Source: Combretum micranthum
Lineage: Eukaryota > Streptophyta > Magnoliopsida > Myrtales > Combretaceae
NCBI GenBank assembly: GCA_024138025.1
Contig: JAMXBD010000398.1
Span: 868,001 to 932,000 of the forward strand
Reading direction: 5' to 3'
Length of the DNA stretch: 64,000 bases
In this document: in pieces, positions 10,560 to 21,667 of the stretch
Position numbering within the stretch: position 1 is the stretch's first letter
Layout of the letters: the number at the start of each line of letters is the position of its first letter
Notes under the pieces: model-generated
Told to the model about the DNA's origin: nothing
Database searches by the model: none
Seen by the model: the letters and a program-made list of their open reading frames with translations, nothing else
Position numbers and translations under genes: made by a program

Positions 10560-13500
10560 TGTCACGCCCCATAGGGTACCTTATACGTAACAGTCCGCCA
10601 CATGCCATATAAGATTCCCGAATTACCACCCTTAGTCCTTCGGGGGTCTCATATAGATGTAAGGCGTACCTTTACGACAATAGAATACAAGTCCAAATGG
10701 AGATAAAAGCTTAACTTGGCATACATTAGCAGTAGGATATAACTCATGATGCATAATTAAACATTACATTTACTAAAGGGCACTCCCCTGCAAAAGAATA
10801 ATTAGTGACCTTATACAGTCATCCAAAGTCTTAAAAGTTTCCTATGGAAGTCTAAACAGTAATTTCAACTTCTAGGGGAAACTCCTAGCTCCTATACCTG
10901 CATGGTCGGGTCACGCTGTCTAAGCCATATGTTTGGTAGCTGCAAAAGGAAGAAACTGTAGGGACGTAAGCTAACTAGCTTAGTGAGTAAAATCTTCCAC
11001 AACAACATTCATGTCACAACAATTCAAACAAGTGATTAAACAAACAAGTGATTAAACAAGCAAGTGAATGCACCAAACACATGAGAAAAACATACATATG
11101 ACTAGCCGGAAATCATATGTGGATGGACTTGCGCCCTCCATCCCGGGTTAACAGATTAACGAATACTGCGGTACTAACTTTATGCCGTTTATGGGTCACG
11201 GATAACCAACAATTATTTCATTTATGGATCACGATTAACCAACCAATTAATCTCGTTTATGGATCCTGATTAACCAACGAATTAATCTTGTTTATGGATC
11301 ACGATTAACCAATCAATGCTAATACTCCTTCCCATTATGATATGCATATGTCTGGATTTGGCCTTAGTCCGAATAGTTGATTAAGTCATTTTATTCAGGC
11401 GATCAAGCAATTTCTCAAACATAACATCATAACCAACTACATAACAGGAATTATCACCCGGTTTCGATATTCTTATTTTTAGTTCCCATATCATCATCAA
11501 CATACAATTTCTCATTATTCCCCATCATACATATTCATTTCACTTGGCCTACATTCCAGTGCACTAATTTATCAAGCATATACAATAAATAAATTGGGAA
11601 GAGAACTCACTCCGCCATTGGTTCGCCGGTGTTTTAGTAATTATAATCCGGGGGTAAAGACTCGACGTCCTCGGGTTCGCCTAAACACATAAGGAACACC
11701 CTAATAAGTACTTTACCATCTAAGAACACCAAAAACTCTAAGACAACTTAGGGAAATCGAAATTCGCGTTATTTCCGAAGTTTCGATTTAAAATGGCCAT
11801 AACTTGGTTGTTTTAACTCGGAATTTCGCAAATTTTATATCGATTTCTATCTACTTCGAAAGAGCTTTCTAAATCTGAAGCTTAAATCAAGTTTTGAAAA
11901 TATTTAAGCCTCGGAAATGAAGGATCAGTTCTGTCCAGCGGTTATGTTGATTCCGAAAATGTGATTTTCATGAATGCTTTTGAGATTTCTAAGTGTAAAA
12001 TGAAAATAAATGCCATGGTTATGAATTTCCCTATCATGAATGTCATGATATGAACTCTTATGTGCCTAAGTTCTCCTAAATTTTTAGATTAAAAGAATTT
12101 AAATGACTTTTATCTTAGGAAACCATTTCATGCCATTGTTTAACTAATAATTTGTTACACTTGGTCACTCTTACTTGTTCTAAGGATTTTCCTTAGGAAA
12201 ACTCTATTTTCTTTAAAGAAATTTTGACCCTTACATTAACTATATCCTAAGGCCTTTATTTCTTTAATTAAATCTTCATTTGTAAACTTTTAAGTGAGTC
12301 TTGTACTAGGGTGGGTCCAAAAATCCGAATTTTTGCAAAATTCATTCTTAAGTGGATTCTTTTAAGAAAAATGTATTTTATACTTAGAACTTTAGGTATT
12401 TATATTATCTATACCCTAAGGACTTTATTTATTTAAGAAAATACCATTTTTGAGGTTGGAAAACTAGTGTTTTCTAACCATCTATTCATTATTACGAATT
12501 TTGCTTACAAGACTTTTAACTCAAAACTTCTATTAGACTTCATCTCTTGTTTTAAATATTTTATTTGGTAAAAACTCATTTAAACTCATGAAAAATATCA
12601 TCAAAGATCATCTATCACCTATAGGCTTCCTTTTTCTTGTAAAATACATGTTTTGAAGTTGATAAAAGGGTTTTTAAACTAGGTTTTTCATGTCATCCGA
12701 ATTTACCCTATTCCATTCCTTGAAAAGTGTTTTCCTTTTTGGTTTCATTAACTCATCTACCTATAGATCTATATACTAGCAAGATTATTTACTGAAGACA
12801 AAAGTCTTGATGACCATTAATGCACAAAAACTCAAAATAGAGATGAGATCTTAAATGCCTTCATGAATATGAATGGTAAAATGATAGATCTACTATCTTA
12901 AATGCTTAAATAGGTTTTGAAAACATAAAAACTAAATTTTTATGGAAAATCTTTTGTTCAAAACAACTTTTTGATGGATGATCATGAAGCTCATGGTATG
13001 AAAGCTTGTTTAAATGTAAGATTTACTTTGTGATGGTTTGGTATTCTTGTATTGATATTTTCTTGTCCCTAGCAAGAGCTCATGGGGATCTTTAAGTGGA
13101 AATACTCAAGAATATCCTTGCCATTACAAGGATCTAAGGGTAAAAAAAGTAAAGTTCTTTTACTTAAAGTAAAAATAGAAGACACATGGAAAGAAAAAAA
13201 AGTTTTGTGTGTGTGTGTGGCCATGAGAGTCACGGCAAGGAGGAGTGGGAGAGGAGAGAAAAAGAGAGTTTTTCACCTTTGGTAAAATTTGAAAATGAGA
13301 AGAATGAAGAGAGAGAGAGAGAGAAAAAGTGGTTTATATATAAAGTGAAATTAGGTTAAATGTGATAAAACAAATAGTAAAAAAAATTGCACAATTGGAG
13401 GCAATTGAGAGGATCACGCCGGCATGCATATATGAGAGAGAGAGTTTGATTTTTGTTTAACTTGTTTTGATAGATTTGAGTACTAAATGTCATAATTTGT

Positions 13501-14017
13501 AATAATTATTTAGAGACAAATAATTATTGGAAAAGAAAATGTAATTGAGTGTTTGTGAGGATGTAATAGTAGGGTGTGCTTATGAGTGTAGTAGGTTGTA
13601 CTTGTGAATAGTAATCAAGACAACTTAATTACCGGTAGTAAGAAAAATACGAATAAAAAGGCTATAACTGTATTTTTCATAAACCAAAAAATTATGAAAT
13701 TTATATTTTTGAAATCCTTATTTAATTTCGATTCAAATGAGTATTCATGAGTGAATTTTTGAAATTCAAGTTCCGGGGCACGTTTTTCTGTAATGTCTCG
13801 GGAAGGACCGAAACCGAAATTTTCTCAAAATTTGATCTTTTCTTGGTTTGAAATATATTCAAGATTAAATTTTCTTATAAAAGCTTCTTAATTAGAAACC
13901 GAGGAAAAGATGGATTTAGGGTTCCTAGTTCTCACTCCAATCTTAAGTTACTCCAGTTTAGGGTTTTAGTTTCCGGTTCTCGAGTCTTCTTGGTTACTAG
14001 AAAAACTGGGGTTTACA
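10560..14017 (-). mobile_element. complete family A solo LTR (3458 bp), reverse orientation, TSD AGTCC
   Basis: On the plus strand it opens TGTCACGCCCC and closes GGGGTTTACA. The flanks are identical 5-bp duplications, AGTCC at 10555-10559 and at 14018-14022. No gag-pol sequence is present. The minus-strand reading holds all family A landmarks: AT-rich U3, TATA-like region near 13335, long leader, exon-like block (11611-11680), GTGAGT donor (minus strand of 11605-11610), a minisatellite of 33-35 bp units (11188-11315), and the paired hairpins (11094-11143). It is closest to the copy at 26517-29931. Confidence 0.9.
11188..11315. repeat. minisatellite inside family A LTR (33-35-bp units, about 4 copies)
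   Basis: Units start at 11188, 11221, 11256 and 11291, each beginning TTTATGG and containing GATTAACCAA or a variant. The related copy at 26517 has the same motif with 30-bp units at 29225-29300. Confidence 0.85.
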
Positions 14018-14022
14018 AGTCC

Positions 14023-14817
14023 TTTTAATAATGGATTTCTCCATGTGTCCTTGGCCCATGGGAGGCATCTTTAAGTGCGTGAGTTTCTTAAGAAAGGTTG
14101 AAAGTGGACATGTTAGCATGTTAAATTTTCCTTAATTATCCCAATTTCATGGATTTGACTCTCTGAGTCTTATTACTAAGTCCAAAAAGTCAAATCCAAG
14201 TCATTAGTAGGATATAAGATCCATAATCCATATTCAGCCCCCTATAGTATGTTTGACAATCAAAACATAAGGGGAAAATGTAGGGAAAAAAAGTTAGAAA
14301 TATTATGTTTGGATATTTAAAGTAAAGTAGAAATAGATGAAAGTTGGTTCATCGTATGAAGAGAAATTAATAAAGAGTAGTAAAAGAATTTATAAGATTA
14401 CAAAAATTGTTTGGAAAATGTTGAAGCCACTACTTAAATTATATATATATATATATATATATATTAATTCTACATTTAAAGCTTAAAATTACTAGGTATC
14501 ATATCTAGGCATTTTTATAGGGTAGGTTTGAACTTGGAGCGACCTAAGGGTTTGATTTGACTGGGGACCCATGTAGGTCCCCGATTCTATGTCAATTTGT
14601 CAACCTTGAGCCTAGACCAATTAAATCCACTTTGTTTGAAGGAAAAAAAAGTTTTTATCTATTTACAGTATTTAATGCTTTATTGATGACCATATAGTAA
14701 ATAAAATTCTTAAAAAATATGTTTGGTTTACTTTATATAGAGTTTTGTAAAAAAAGTAATAATCTCATTTCTTAACAATGTGGGACTACCTTTCAAAAAC
14801 ATGTTTGGTTTACTTTA
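14023..14817. other. non-coding DNA with AT microsatellite and tandem duplication
   Basis: No gene. A pure (AT)n run lies at about 14440-14464. The segment GTTTGGTTTACTTTATA followed by TAGAGTTTTGTAAA is seen near 14721-14755; its beginning recurs near 14801-14820 and its continuation follows the MULE at 16255. The MULE therefore landed in the second copy of an approximately 85-95-bp tandem duplication. Confidence 0.65.
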
Positions 14818-14826
14818 TAATTTATA

Positions 14827-16245
14827 AGGCTAGTGTCACAACATTACCTGAACTTTAACTAAATATTCAATTAACTACGTGGACTTTCATTTAGTCAATT
14901 TACTACCTAGATTTACTTTTCATGTCTTAAAAACTATCTTGTTTAACTCCATCTAACTCTGTTATCTTAGTTAGCATTAATGACCTATCTCAACTTGATG
15001 CATGTCTCTCTCCTCTTCCTCCTCCTCCTTCTCTCTTTTGAAGCCTCTCTCTCTTCTTTTTGCTTCTCTTTCTACTAACAACACTCGGCACTCCCAACAA
15101 CCATTGAATCCACAAAAACTCCACCTATAGAGTCACATTACCCTACAATACAAAAACTTCAAGTCTCACATCAACGGTGATCATAACTTGGCAAATCACC
15201 ATCTTCCTCAACTACATCGATGACAACCTATTACCTTTCCTGACCAGCAGATCCATCAACAAAAACTTTGAGTTAAGCCATACCTGCGTTGAGTTTGAAT
15301 AGACAACTCCATTGTTGAGCCGCACTCTAAACCATTCTCGACTTGATCCATATTGAAACCTAAATTACACTTGTACAAACCATAAAGCCAATGATATAGA
15401 TGAATAATTTAGGAAATTTGTAGAGATGATGTAGATGGATAATTTATCAACTATTATATTAATCAATTTCTTTGGTCATTGCAAATGGAATCTTATAGTT
15501 TTAATATTGTGCTATTTTTATGATCGTGCGTATCATAGTTTCTTAACATGGATCACATTTAATAGATAGAAATAATATACTTTAGCAATAGTATAGAACA
15601 ATGGCATTCATGTCATGTAAGATCTTCATCTCCTGTTCAAAACATTTTTGCCCATTCTTGAGAAGCTGAAGAACAAATGGTAGCTATGCAGTTCAAAATT
15701 TCAATGTTTCTTTAAGGAAGGCTTCTTAGATCTCTCAACCTAGATTCAAGACCTAAACAAGCCCTTATCTTTCCTGACTAATTTGTGAAACCTAAGCTGA
15801 CCACTTTTCCTCTCCTTTTAACGTTCACAAATTCAACCTATCCATTAAACTCCATCGATAAAGAATCCTCTGTTCCATGGTATCTAACTCCTCCTCCAAC
15901 AAGATTATGTTCTTTAACCTTGATGGGCTACACTCATACTTTTCCTCCTATATTCGACTTAAAGAGAGAGAGGATGATGGTGTTTAGTTTATGAGAGAGA
16001 AGCTAAGAGGAAAGAAGACAGTTTAGAAGAGAAAAATTAGGAAGAGGAGGAGGAGGAGGAGAAAGACACGTGTCAAGTAGGGATAGGCCATTAATGCCAA
16101 CTAAGATAACAGAGTTAGATGAAGTTAGATGAGGTAGCTTTTTGGATACAAAAAGTAAATCTAGGTAGTGAATTGACTAAATAAAAGTTTAGATGGTTAA
16201 TTGAATATTTAGGTAAAGTTCAGATAGTGTTTGTGATATTAACCC
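14827..16245. mobile_element. non-autonomous Mutator-like element (MULE) with long terminal inverted repeats
   Basis: A 9-bp target duplication TAATTTATA flanks it (14818-14826 and 16246-16254), the length typical of Mutator elements. The ends are imperfect inverted repeats of roughly 230-290 bp: left AGGCTAGTGTCACAA, right end reversed GGGTTAATATCACAA, then matching blocks such as TAGTCAATTNACTACCTAG and CTAACTCTGTTATCTTAG on both arms, down to a CT/GA-rich inner part. The interior (about 15070-15950) has no transposase and no recognisable protein. A short open reading frame at 15785-15994 is not convincing. It could carry captured host sequence (Pack-MULE), but I cannot identify a source. 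Confidence 0.85.
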
Positions 16246-16254
16246 TAATTTATA

Positions 16255-16789
16255 TAGAGTTCTATAAAAAAAAAATTATTTCTTAACAATGTGAGACTAC
16301 CTTTTTTCTTTTATAACTTTCTTAAAAACCCTAATATTACAATTGAAATAGATTATGTTTTTATATAAATGCATGAACATTCTTGACACTTGCTTATGAA
16401 AATAGATTAAAAATTTAGTGTTCTTAAACAGAATTTTCATTTTGATTCCAATTTTTTTAATTGAAAATTTTATTTTTTAAATTTAGTTATCAATTAAAAA
16501 ACATTGTTCAAGGTTGGTTCAGGCCCAAAATTAGCCCTTCAACCATAGGGTCTATGATTCACAAATTGGCTTAACCTAGACAACGCTGAAGTTGTTTCTT
16601 GAAAACAAGAAGTAGAACTTGTCGGTTTTTGGCTTGTTTTGCACCCAAAGTAGCATGTGACGTTGCCTTATCATCTAATCAAAATTTTCAATTATCCAAT
16701 TCATTACATTGTCTACAACTAGATCTTTGATGAAGGATAATTTGCCATGTTCCTCGTTAGAGACAATGGAAGTAGAAAATTGGATAATA
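16255..16789. other. non-coding DNA between two MULE-type elements, with a foldback
   Basis: No gene. About 16325-16450 loosely matches the old repeat at 6541-6660. An inverted repeat of about 30 bp per arm (TTTCAATTATCCAATT near 16684; reversed arm AAAATTGGATAATAAAA near 16776) encloses about 50 bp and could form a hairpin next to the following MITE. Confidence 0.5.
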
Positions 16790-16798
16790 AAAAATTTA

Positions 16799-17144
16799 AA
16801 GTTATATGTAAAAACAGCCCCAAAACTTTAGGGATAGTGCAGATTGACCCCCTTGAAATTTGACAGCACGGATTTTGATCCTATAAACTATAAATAATTT
16901 ACAAATAACGACATTTTGTTCTCTTACGTCAAAAAGCACAAATTTTATACCATTTAAGATGTATTTTTTTGTACAATATTTGTATAGATTTGTGTGGATT
17001 TTTATGGAAAAAGGATGAAAAAAGGATGGGGTATACTTCACTTGCAAATTGTTTGTAGTTTAGAAAGTTAAAAACCACACTTTCAAAATTCAAGAGTTAG
17101 TCCATGCCATTCTAAAGTTTAGGAAGTAGTGTTGTATTTTCTCT
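16799..17144. mobile_element. MULE-like MITE (346 bp) with 9-bp TSD
   Basis: It is flanked by AAAAATTTA at 16790-16798 and 17145-17153. The ends are imperfect inverted repeats of about 70 bp: left ATGTAAAAACAGCCCC, then AAACTTTAG and CTTGAAATTT; the reversed right end gives AAATACAACACTACT, AAACTTTAG, CTTGAATTTT. There is no coding content. A 9-bp duplication together with inverted ends points to a Mutator-derived MITE. Confidence 0.75.
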
Positions 17145-17153
17145 AAAAATTTA

Positions 17154-18630
17154 GTTGGGTATAAAATTTTGACATTTTCAAAACTCAAATATTAATTAGA
17201 AAAAAAAGGCTTAGTTGGATATACTATTAAACTTTAGATGTAAAATCGAAAAGAAGACATAAAAGTTCTAGTCATCATTTTGATATTATACCTAAAGATG
17301 CCCCTAAAGCCAACTTTATCCGTATTTTTTATCACAAGATGTAGGCTAAGGACCGGCTTTTAATCAAGCATGGTCATGCGTTGAATGCTAGTGCTAAACC
17401 GTTTTTTATTTTTCCCCTATTAATTTTGTTAGATTTTTATCAAACGGGGGCATCAAAACTTCCAATATCACAAGCAATTTCAGCTTTTTTTTTTTAAATT
17501 TATTTTTTCTAAACGCAGATCTCATAAACAATATAAAAGAAAATTGAATAATAATTGTATAAAATTTAGATATAAGGTAAAGTGGTAAGAGAAAATTCCT
17601 TAAAATGCTTTTTATATAAGACCTTAAGGATTTTATGAACATCCTTAAGCCTAAAGATTAAAAAAAAAAAAAAAAACCCGAAAGTTAAAAAATTTATTTT
17701 CCTTTAATATATATTTTATTTCCTCAAATTTTCACTTTGTCCACGAAATGGGGAAAAAAAAAAAATTTCCACCTACTTCTTTACTATACATAAAGCAAAA
17801 AGTGGAAATGAGGTTTCCTTTTGTTTCTTTTCTTTTATTTACATTTCCGATTGTTTCTACTGATTTTTCGTTTCTTACGTGGTGTAATTGGCAGGCTGTG
17901 TATAAACATGATGCCATGATACCAAAAGTGGCCGAAAATTCATCAATAATACACATCAAAAGTTTAGATCTAATAAAATTACCACTACTTTACATTGAAG
18001 CTTCTCCGAACTTTTCCACAAAATTCTACAGGAATTGCAACGAACATGCATACCGCCAAGGGATATCAACTGCTAATATCACCTAATATTCTGTTCCTAT
18101 AAAGAAAAAAAAAAAAAGAAAAATATAGTGACGTGTTCAAGAAGTGGAGTCCCAGCTACAGTCTTTTGATATAAATTTTATATATCTATATGTGTATATA
18201 TAAAATTTGAATATAGAGTACTTTAAATCCTAATAAAATCACATCATTTTATAAGGAAAATAATTTGCTGATATTATACGTATGTAGATAACGTTATATA
18301 AATATTAATAAAATTTATCAAAATTTTATTACTGCTACGCAAATATCATCTGTATGTAAGAAATTTTTTTCTCATTTCTTAATGATGATAGTACTGTATA
18401 TTCACTCGTTTAGCGTATTATTTGGTTGATAATACTCCACATACATAAGTATCCTTTCCTTGCTACCAATTCCACCCCAGGAATCCATTCCAGGATATCG
18501 AATACGTCATCGCGCATCTACTTAGTGCTTGCTTTTTACCTCAACTCTGGACTTAATCAACTATATCCTCTCCTCTCTCATGGACCCCTTCAACTCGTTA
18601 AATAACCATCAGTTCATATCATATATCTTC
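17154..18630. other. non-coding DNA upstream of the GDU gene, including its likely promoter
   Basis: No gene is supported. The open frame at 17748-18086 reads through A/T-rich sequence and has no recognisable features. Homopolymers occur at about 17485 (T), 17660 (A) and 17755 (A), and a TA-rich patch at 18176-18205. The last 250 bp before the TATA box are pyrimidine-rich, which fits a plant promoter. Confidence 0.5.
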
Positions 18631-18638
18631 TATAAATA
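18631..18638 (+). promoter_or_regulatory. TATA box of the GDU gene
   Basis: TATAAATA lies 118 bp before the GDU start codon, preceded by a CT-rich stretch. With transcription starting about 30 bp downstream, the 5' leader would be near 90 nt. Confidence 0.7.
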
Positions 18639-18755
18639 CTTCCACACTGGCTTTGTCTTTAAACACAACATCACAAACACAATTTCCATCGTCTTTGATT
18701 TCATCTAAACTTGCCCTTTTCTATTATTAGGTCTACAGAGTGAGAAGAAAAGAAA

Positions 18756-19268
18756 ATGGCAGCTGCAAGGGCTCATTTTAACCTGACATCAAAGTCCTCG
18801 CCTATGGGGCAACAATCGCCAGGGCACTCTCCAGTGCCATACCTATTTGGTGGTTTAGCTGCCATGTTGGGTTTGGTCGCCTTGGCTCTTCTCATCTTGG
18901 CATGTTCTTATTTGAAGCTATCTGGCCGCTTTGATGATGGCGATGGGAGCCCTGGTGTAGACCGAGACCTTGAGGCGGGTGAGGGGGCTGAGGACCAAGC
19001 TCAGAAACCACCTGTTCCAGATGACAAGATAGTAGTGATTATGGCCGGGGGAGTACAACCTACCTTTCTGGCCACACCAACTTGTAGCAGCAGCAGCAGT
19101 AGCAGCAGTTGTAGTAGGGCATCTTCTTTCGGTAATTGGAGTTGTAAGTCTAGTATTGATGAGAATGACGCGATGGAGGGCGAGACAAAACAGGGGACCC
19201 ATTACCAGACGATCAGTCACGATGATTTGGAGAGCCATGACGGCTCTTCCTCGGACCCGGCATCGTAA
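18756..19268 (+). CDS. GLUTAMINE DUMPER (GDU)-family protein
   Basis: A 170-residue intronless protein. Residues 1-27 are a short Ser/Pro-rich N-terminus (GHSPVPYLFGG). Residues about 28-54 form a single hydrophobic membrane span (LAAMLGLVALALLILACSY). The VIMAG motif, diagnostic of the GDU family, is at residues 94-98 (KIVVIMAGG), followed by QPTFLATP, a serine run at 111-118, and an acidic Ser-rich tail. In Arabidopsis these small plasma-membrane and endomembrane proteins raise amino-acid export (glutamine among others), apparently by activating a non-selective exporter and interacting with the ubiquitin ligase LOG2 through the VIMAG region. The start at 18756 is the first in-frame ATG and has a good context (AAAATGGCA). 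Length fits the family (about 100-170). It is the only host gene found and stands alone among transposons. The family member number cannot be assigned from sequence alone. Confidence 0.95.
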   Translation: MAAARAHFNLTSKSSPMGQQSPGHSPVPYLFGGLAAMLGLVALALLILACSYLKLSGRFDDGDGSPGVDRDLEAGEGAEDQAQKPPVPDDKIVVIMAGGVQPTFLATPTCSSSSSSSSCSRASSFGNWSCKSSIDENDAMEGETKQGTHYQTISHDDLESHDGSSSDPAS

Positions 19269-20848
19269 GTCCCAGCATTGACAAAAACGTTAACTCTAGA
19301 ACGCACTACAGCTGGAATATCCAAAGATCCTCAGCATAAATGCAAATGTTTAAACCATGGCAGATAAAACAGTGATGAAACCCATATGGAAATCCATCCA
19401 GCTCGAGATCATACAATTTCTTATGTGTCCGAATTACATAAACATATAACCCAGAGAACCTCCCTCCTCCCCAATATGTAAATTTTTACAGCGACAGAGT
19501 AACACAGGTTGAAATTTTGTTTTGCTTCATTCTTCCAATGAATCTTCCACCTCCTCTTGATCATTGTGTTTCTCCATCTCTAGTTATGTTTTTCAAAGTT
19601 TTAAAACTAGTAACACGGTCATAAATTAATTAATTTGGAAAATTTATCCAGCATTCAGCTATATTCTCATATCTGTCAGATCTGAAGCTATTATTTGGAT
19701 CTCCAATCAGAAAATCTTCTGTCCTGATCCGGTCTCTATAAATGGAACAGAAACACGAGACAGGAACTATACCCGTACTTTACCGATGATCTGGTCGATG
19801 GAGCCACGTGTGGTTTGTTTTGCCTAATTTTGGGCCAACCCCACGTTAGATGCCCCCTACCTAAGTAAATGATCTGTACTTTCCTTCTTAAGATGGTGTT
19901 TGGTTCCTTGTTTGCTTTGCTAGAAGGAAGTAAAAAATTCCAGAAAACATCAATTTACCTTGCAAGGCAATAGCTCTTTCCGAATCCGTAACATATTTTC
20001 CAAAACTAACCTCATGGAAAATTCAAAGATAATATCCATTATTCATCCTTACTATTCACGCCGCCATATTTTTCATTCAAGAGTATTTTGGTACTTGTTT
20101 CTTCCACACATAGCTAGTGACAAAGTCTCCCATCATTCGGGTGAATCAAACAATGGGTATTTCTAGACGATTGTGTTTCCCTTTGCGAATTGGAAACGGA
20201 TGACCATTCTTGCTCTAGTCTTGAAGATGCATTGGATCATTCTATCCCGCAATCTGTTGCATCAAGCTCGAAGAATTCATACCATACACCAGTCATCTTT
20301 TGATTTTTTTTTAAAAAAAAACTCTCTGTTGTCAAATAATATCAAATGAGATGACCTACATTGATGCCAACCAAATGATATTTTGATTCAAACGGTAAAT
20401 CAAGAAAAATTCCCGTGATATAATGATAATTATTAATCTGTAACCGAATTATTAAAAGTCAAGAATTGAAACGCTTTTATTTATTTATTATGTTGTATTC
20501 ACATAGTAAATGTGAAAGAGCTATAATAAGATTTTTTTATTAATTTTTTCATTTGAATTGAGATTTTTGACCAAAAAAAAAATCGGAGAATTCCAAGATT
20601 GAATTATCATTCATAGTTTAAAAAATGAATGACTTTTTAATATTCTTTTATAATAGAGATGCCTTATGTAATCTATTACAATTATAACAAAGTCTACTTG
20701 TTTTATTTTTTCCTTTGATTATATGTATCTATTCGGCACATGTATGCCTCTGTATGCTTTTATATCTTATTTCACCATTGCTCTTTCACTAGACACTTCC
20801 TTCTCTTTTCTTTGTCCATGCAATCATTTAGTTCAACTAAAAAAGTAA
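19269..20848. other. GDU 3' flank and non-coding DNA
   Basis: The first few hundred bases should contain the GDU 3' UTR; I see no strong AATAAA signal at a typical distance. The rest has no gene. A short open frame at 19960-20166 is not supported by any motif. Sequence near 19890 (GGTGTTTGGTTCC) and near 20140 (GGTGAATCAAACAATGG) is reminiscent of MITE ends, but no clean inverted repeat is seen. Confidence 0.5.
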
Positions 20849-20856
20849 GTTGTAGC

Positions 20857-21659
20857 TAGAGTTGTGCATGCGGGGCGGGTTTTGTAAGTCTAGCTGCATA
20901 ACCCGCAAAAAAATACGGATTAGGATAAAAATTTTAACCCGTTTAATGTGTGAGCTAAAATGGCATGTCCTGCATAACCGCAAACCGACACTTGAAAAAC
21001 ATAAAAAAAGAGAACGAAATATAAATCTTATAAGAAAAAAACCTAATACATTGCCCTTGTTTATTTTTCTTCGCTTCACTTTTTTATTTAGTTGTTGAAT
21101 ATTGATTATACAATTTTTATAGGGGTGATGTTTTAAACTTTCAACTTTTATGCTTATTATATCCTTAGTCCTTTTATTAATACCTTTTCTTTTATATTTA
21201 TTAGATATTTAGATGTTTCTATTTAAAATAAGCAAGACAATATCAATTGATTGTCTCCATGATGTATTTTCCCTCGTCATGCCAAATAAAAAAATTGGAA
21301 TAAATTCTAATTTCTATTAGTTAAAATAAATCCTTTTATGTTGAAATAAAAAATTTCAAAATAGAAGTCTATAATTTTTTCATATATGATTATCATCTAG
21401 GATTAATATTTAGGTAATTGATGAGATAAAAAGAAATATATTTTATATTTAAATTACTAAAAATTTGAATTTGAATTTGAATTCTTATAAAAATTTTAAT
21501 AAAATAATATTAACGAGTTAGTGAGCCAGCCCGCATAACCCACCAACCTATGTGGAGTAGGCTGGGCTAAAAATTTATGCGGGCAAAATAAGCTAGCCCG
21601 CATAACCTGTAGGCTAACATGGGGCGGGTTAACACACATAACCCGTTTGCACAGCTCTA
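20857..21659. mobile_element. non-autonomous hAT-like element (about 803 bp)
   Basis: The terminal inverted repeats are TAGAGTTGTGCATGCGGG at the left and, reversed from the right, TAGAGCTGTGCAAACGGG. The GTGCA-(N)-CGGGTTATG style is typical of plant hAT MITEs. The flanking 8-mers GTTGTAGC (20849-20856) and GCTGTAGT (21660-21667) agree at 6 of 8 positions, as for an aged 8-bp target duplication. Subterminal GCGGGTTATG-type motifs recur in both orientations at 20890-20990 and 21520-21635. The interior is AT-rich and non-coding. Confidence 0.75.
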
Positions 21660-21667
21660 GCTGTAGT

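Noticed and set aside
11188..11315. CRISPR-like regular repeats
   Set aside because: Direct 33-35-bp tandem units without unique spacers, inside a plant LTR; an ordinary minisatellite.
17748..18086. 112-codon open frame upstream of GDU
   Set aside because: Begins in an A-run, has no motif, and overlaps an open frame on the other strand; AT-rich chance reading.
18918..19238. Minus-strand open frame opposite the GDU gene
   Set aside because: Shadow of the real gene; no features of its own.
19880..20166. Possible MITE downstream of GDU
   Set aside because: GTGTTTGGTT- and AATCAAACA-like ends are suggestive, but the arms do not pair beyond about ten bases and no target duplication was found.
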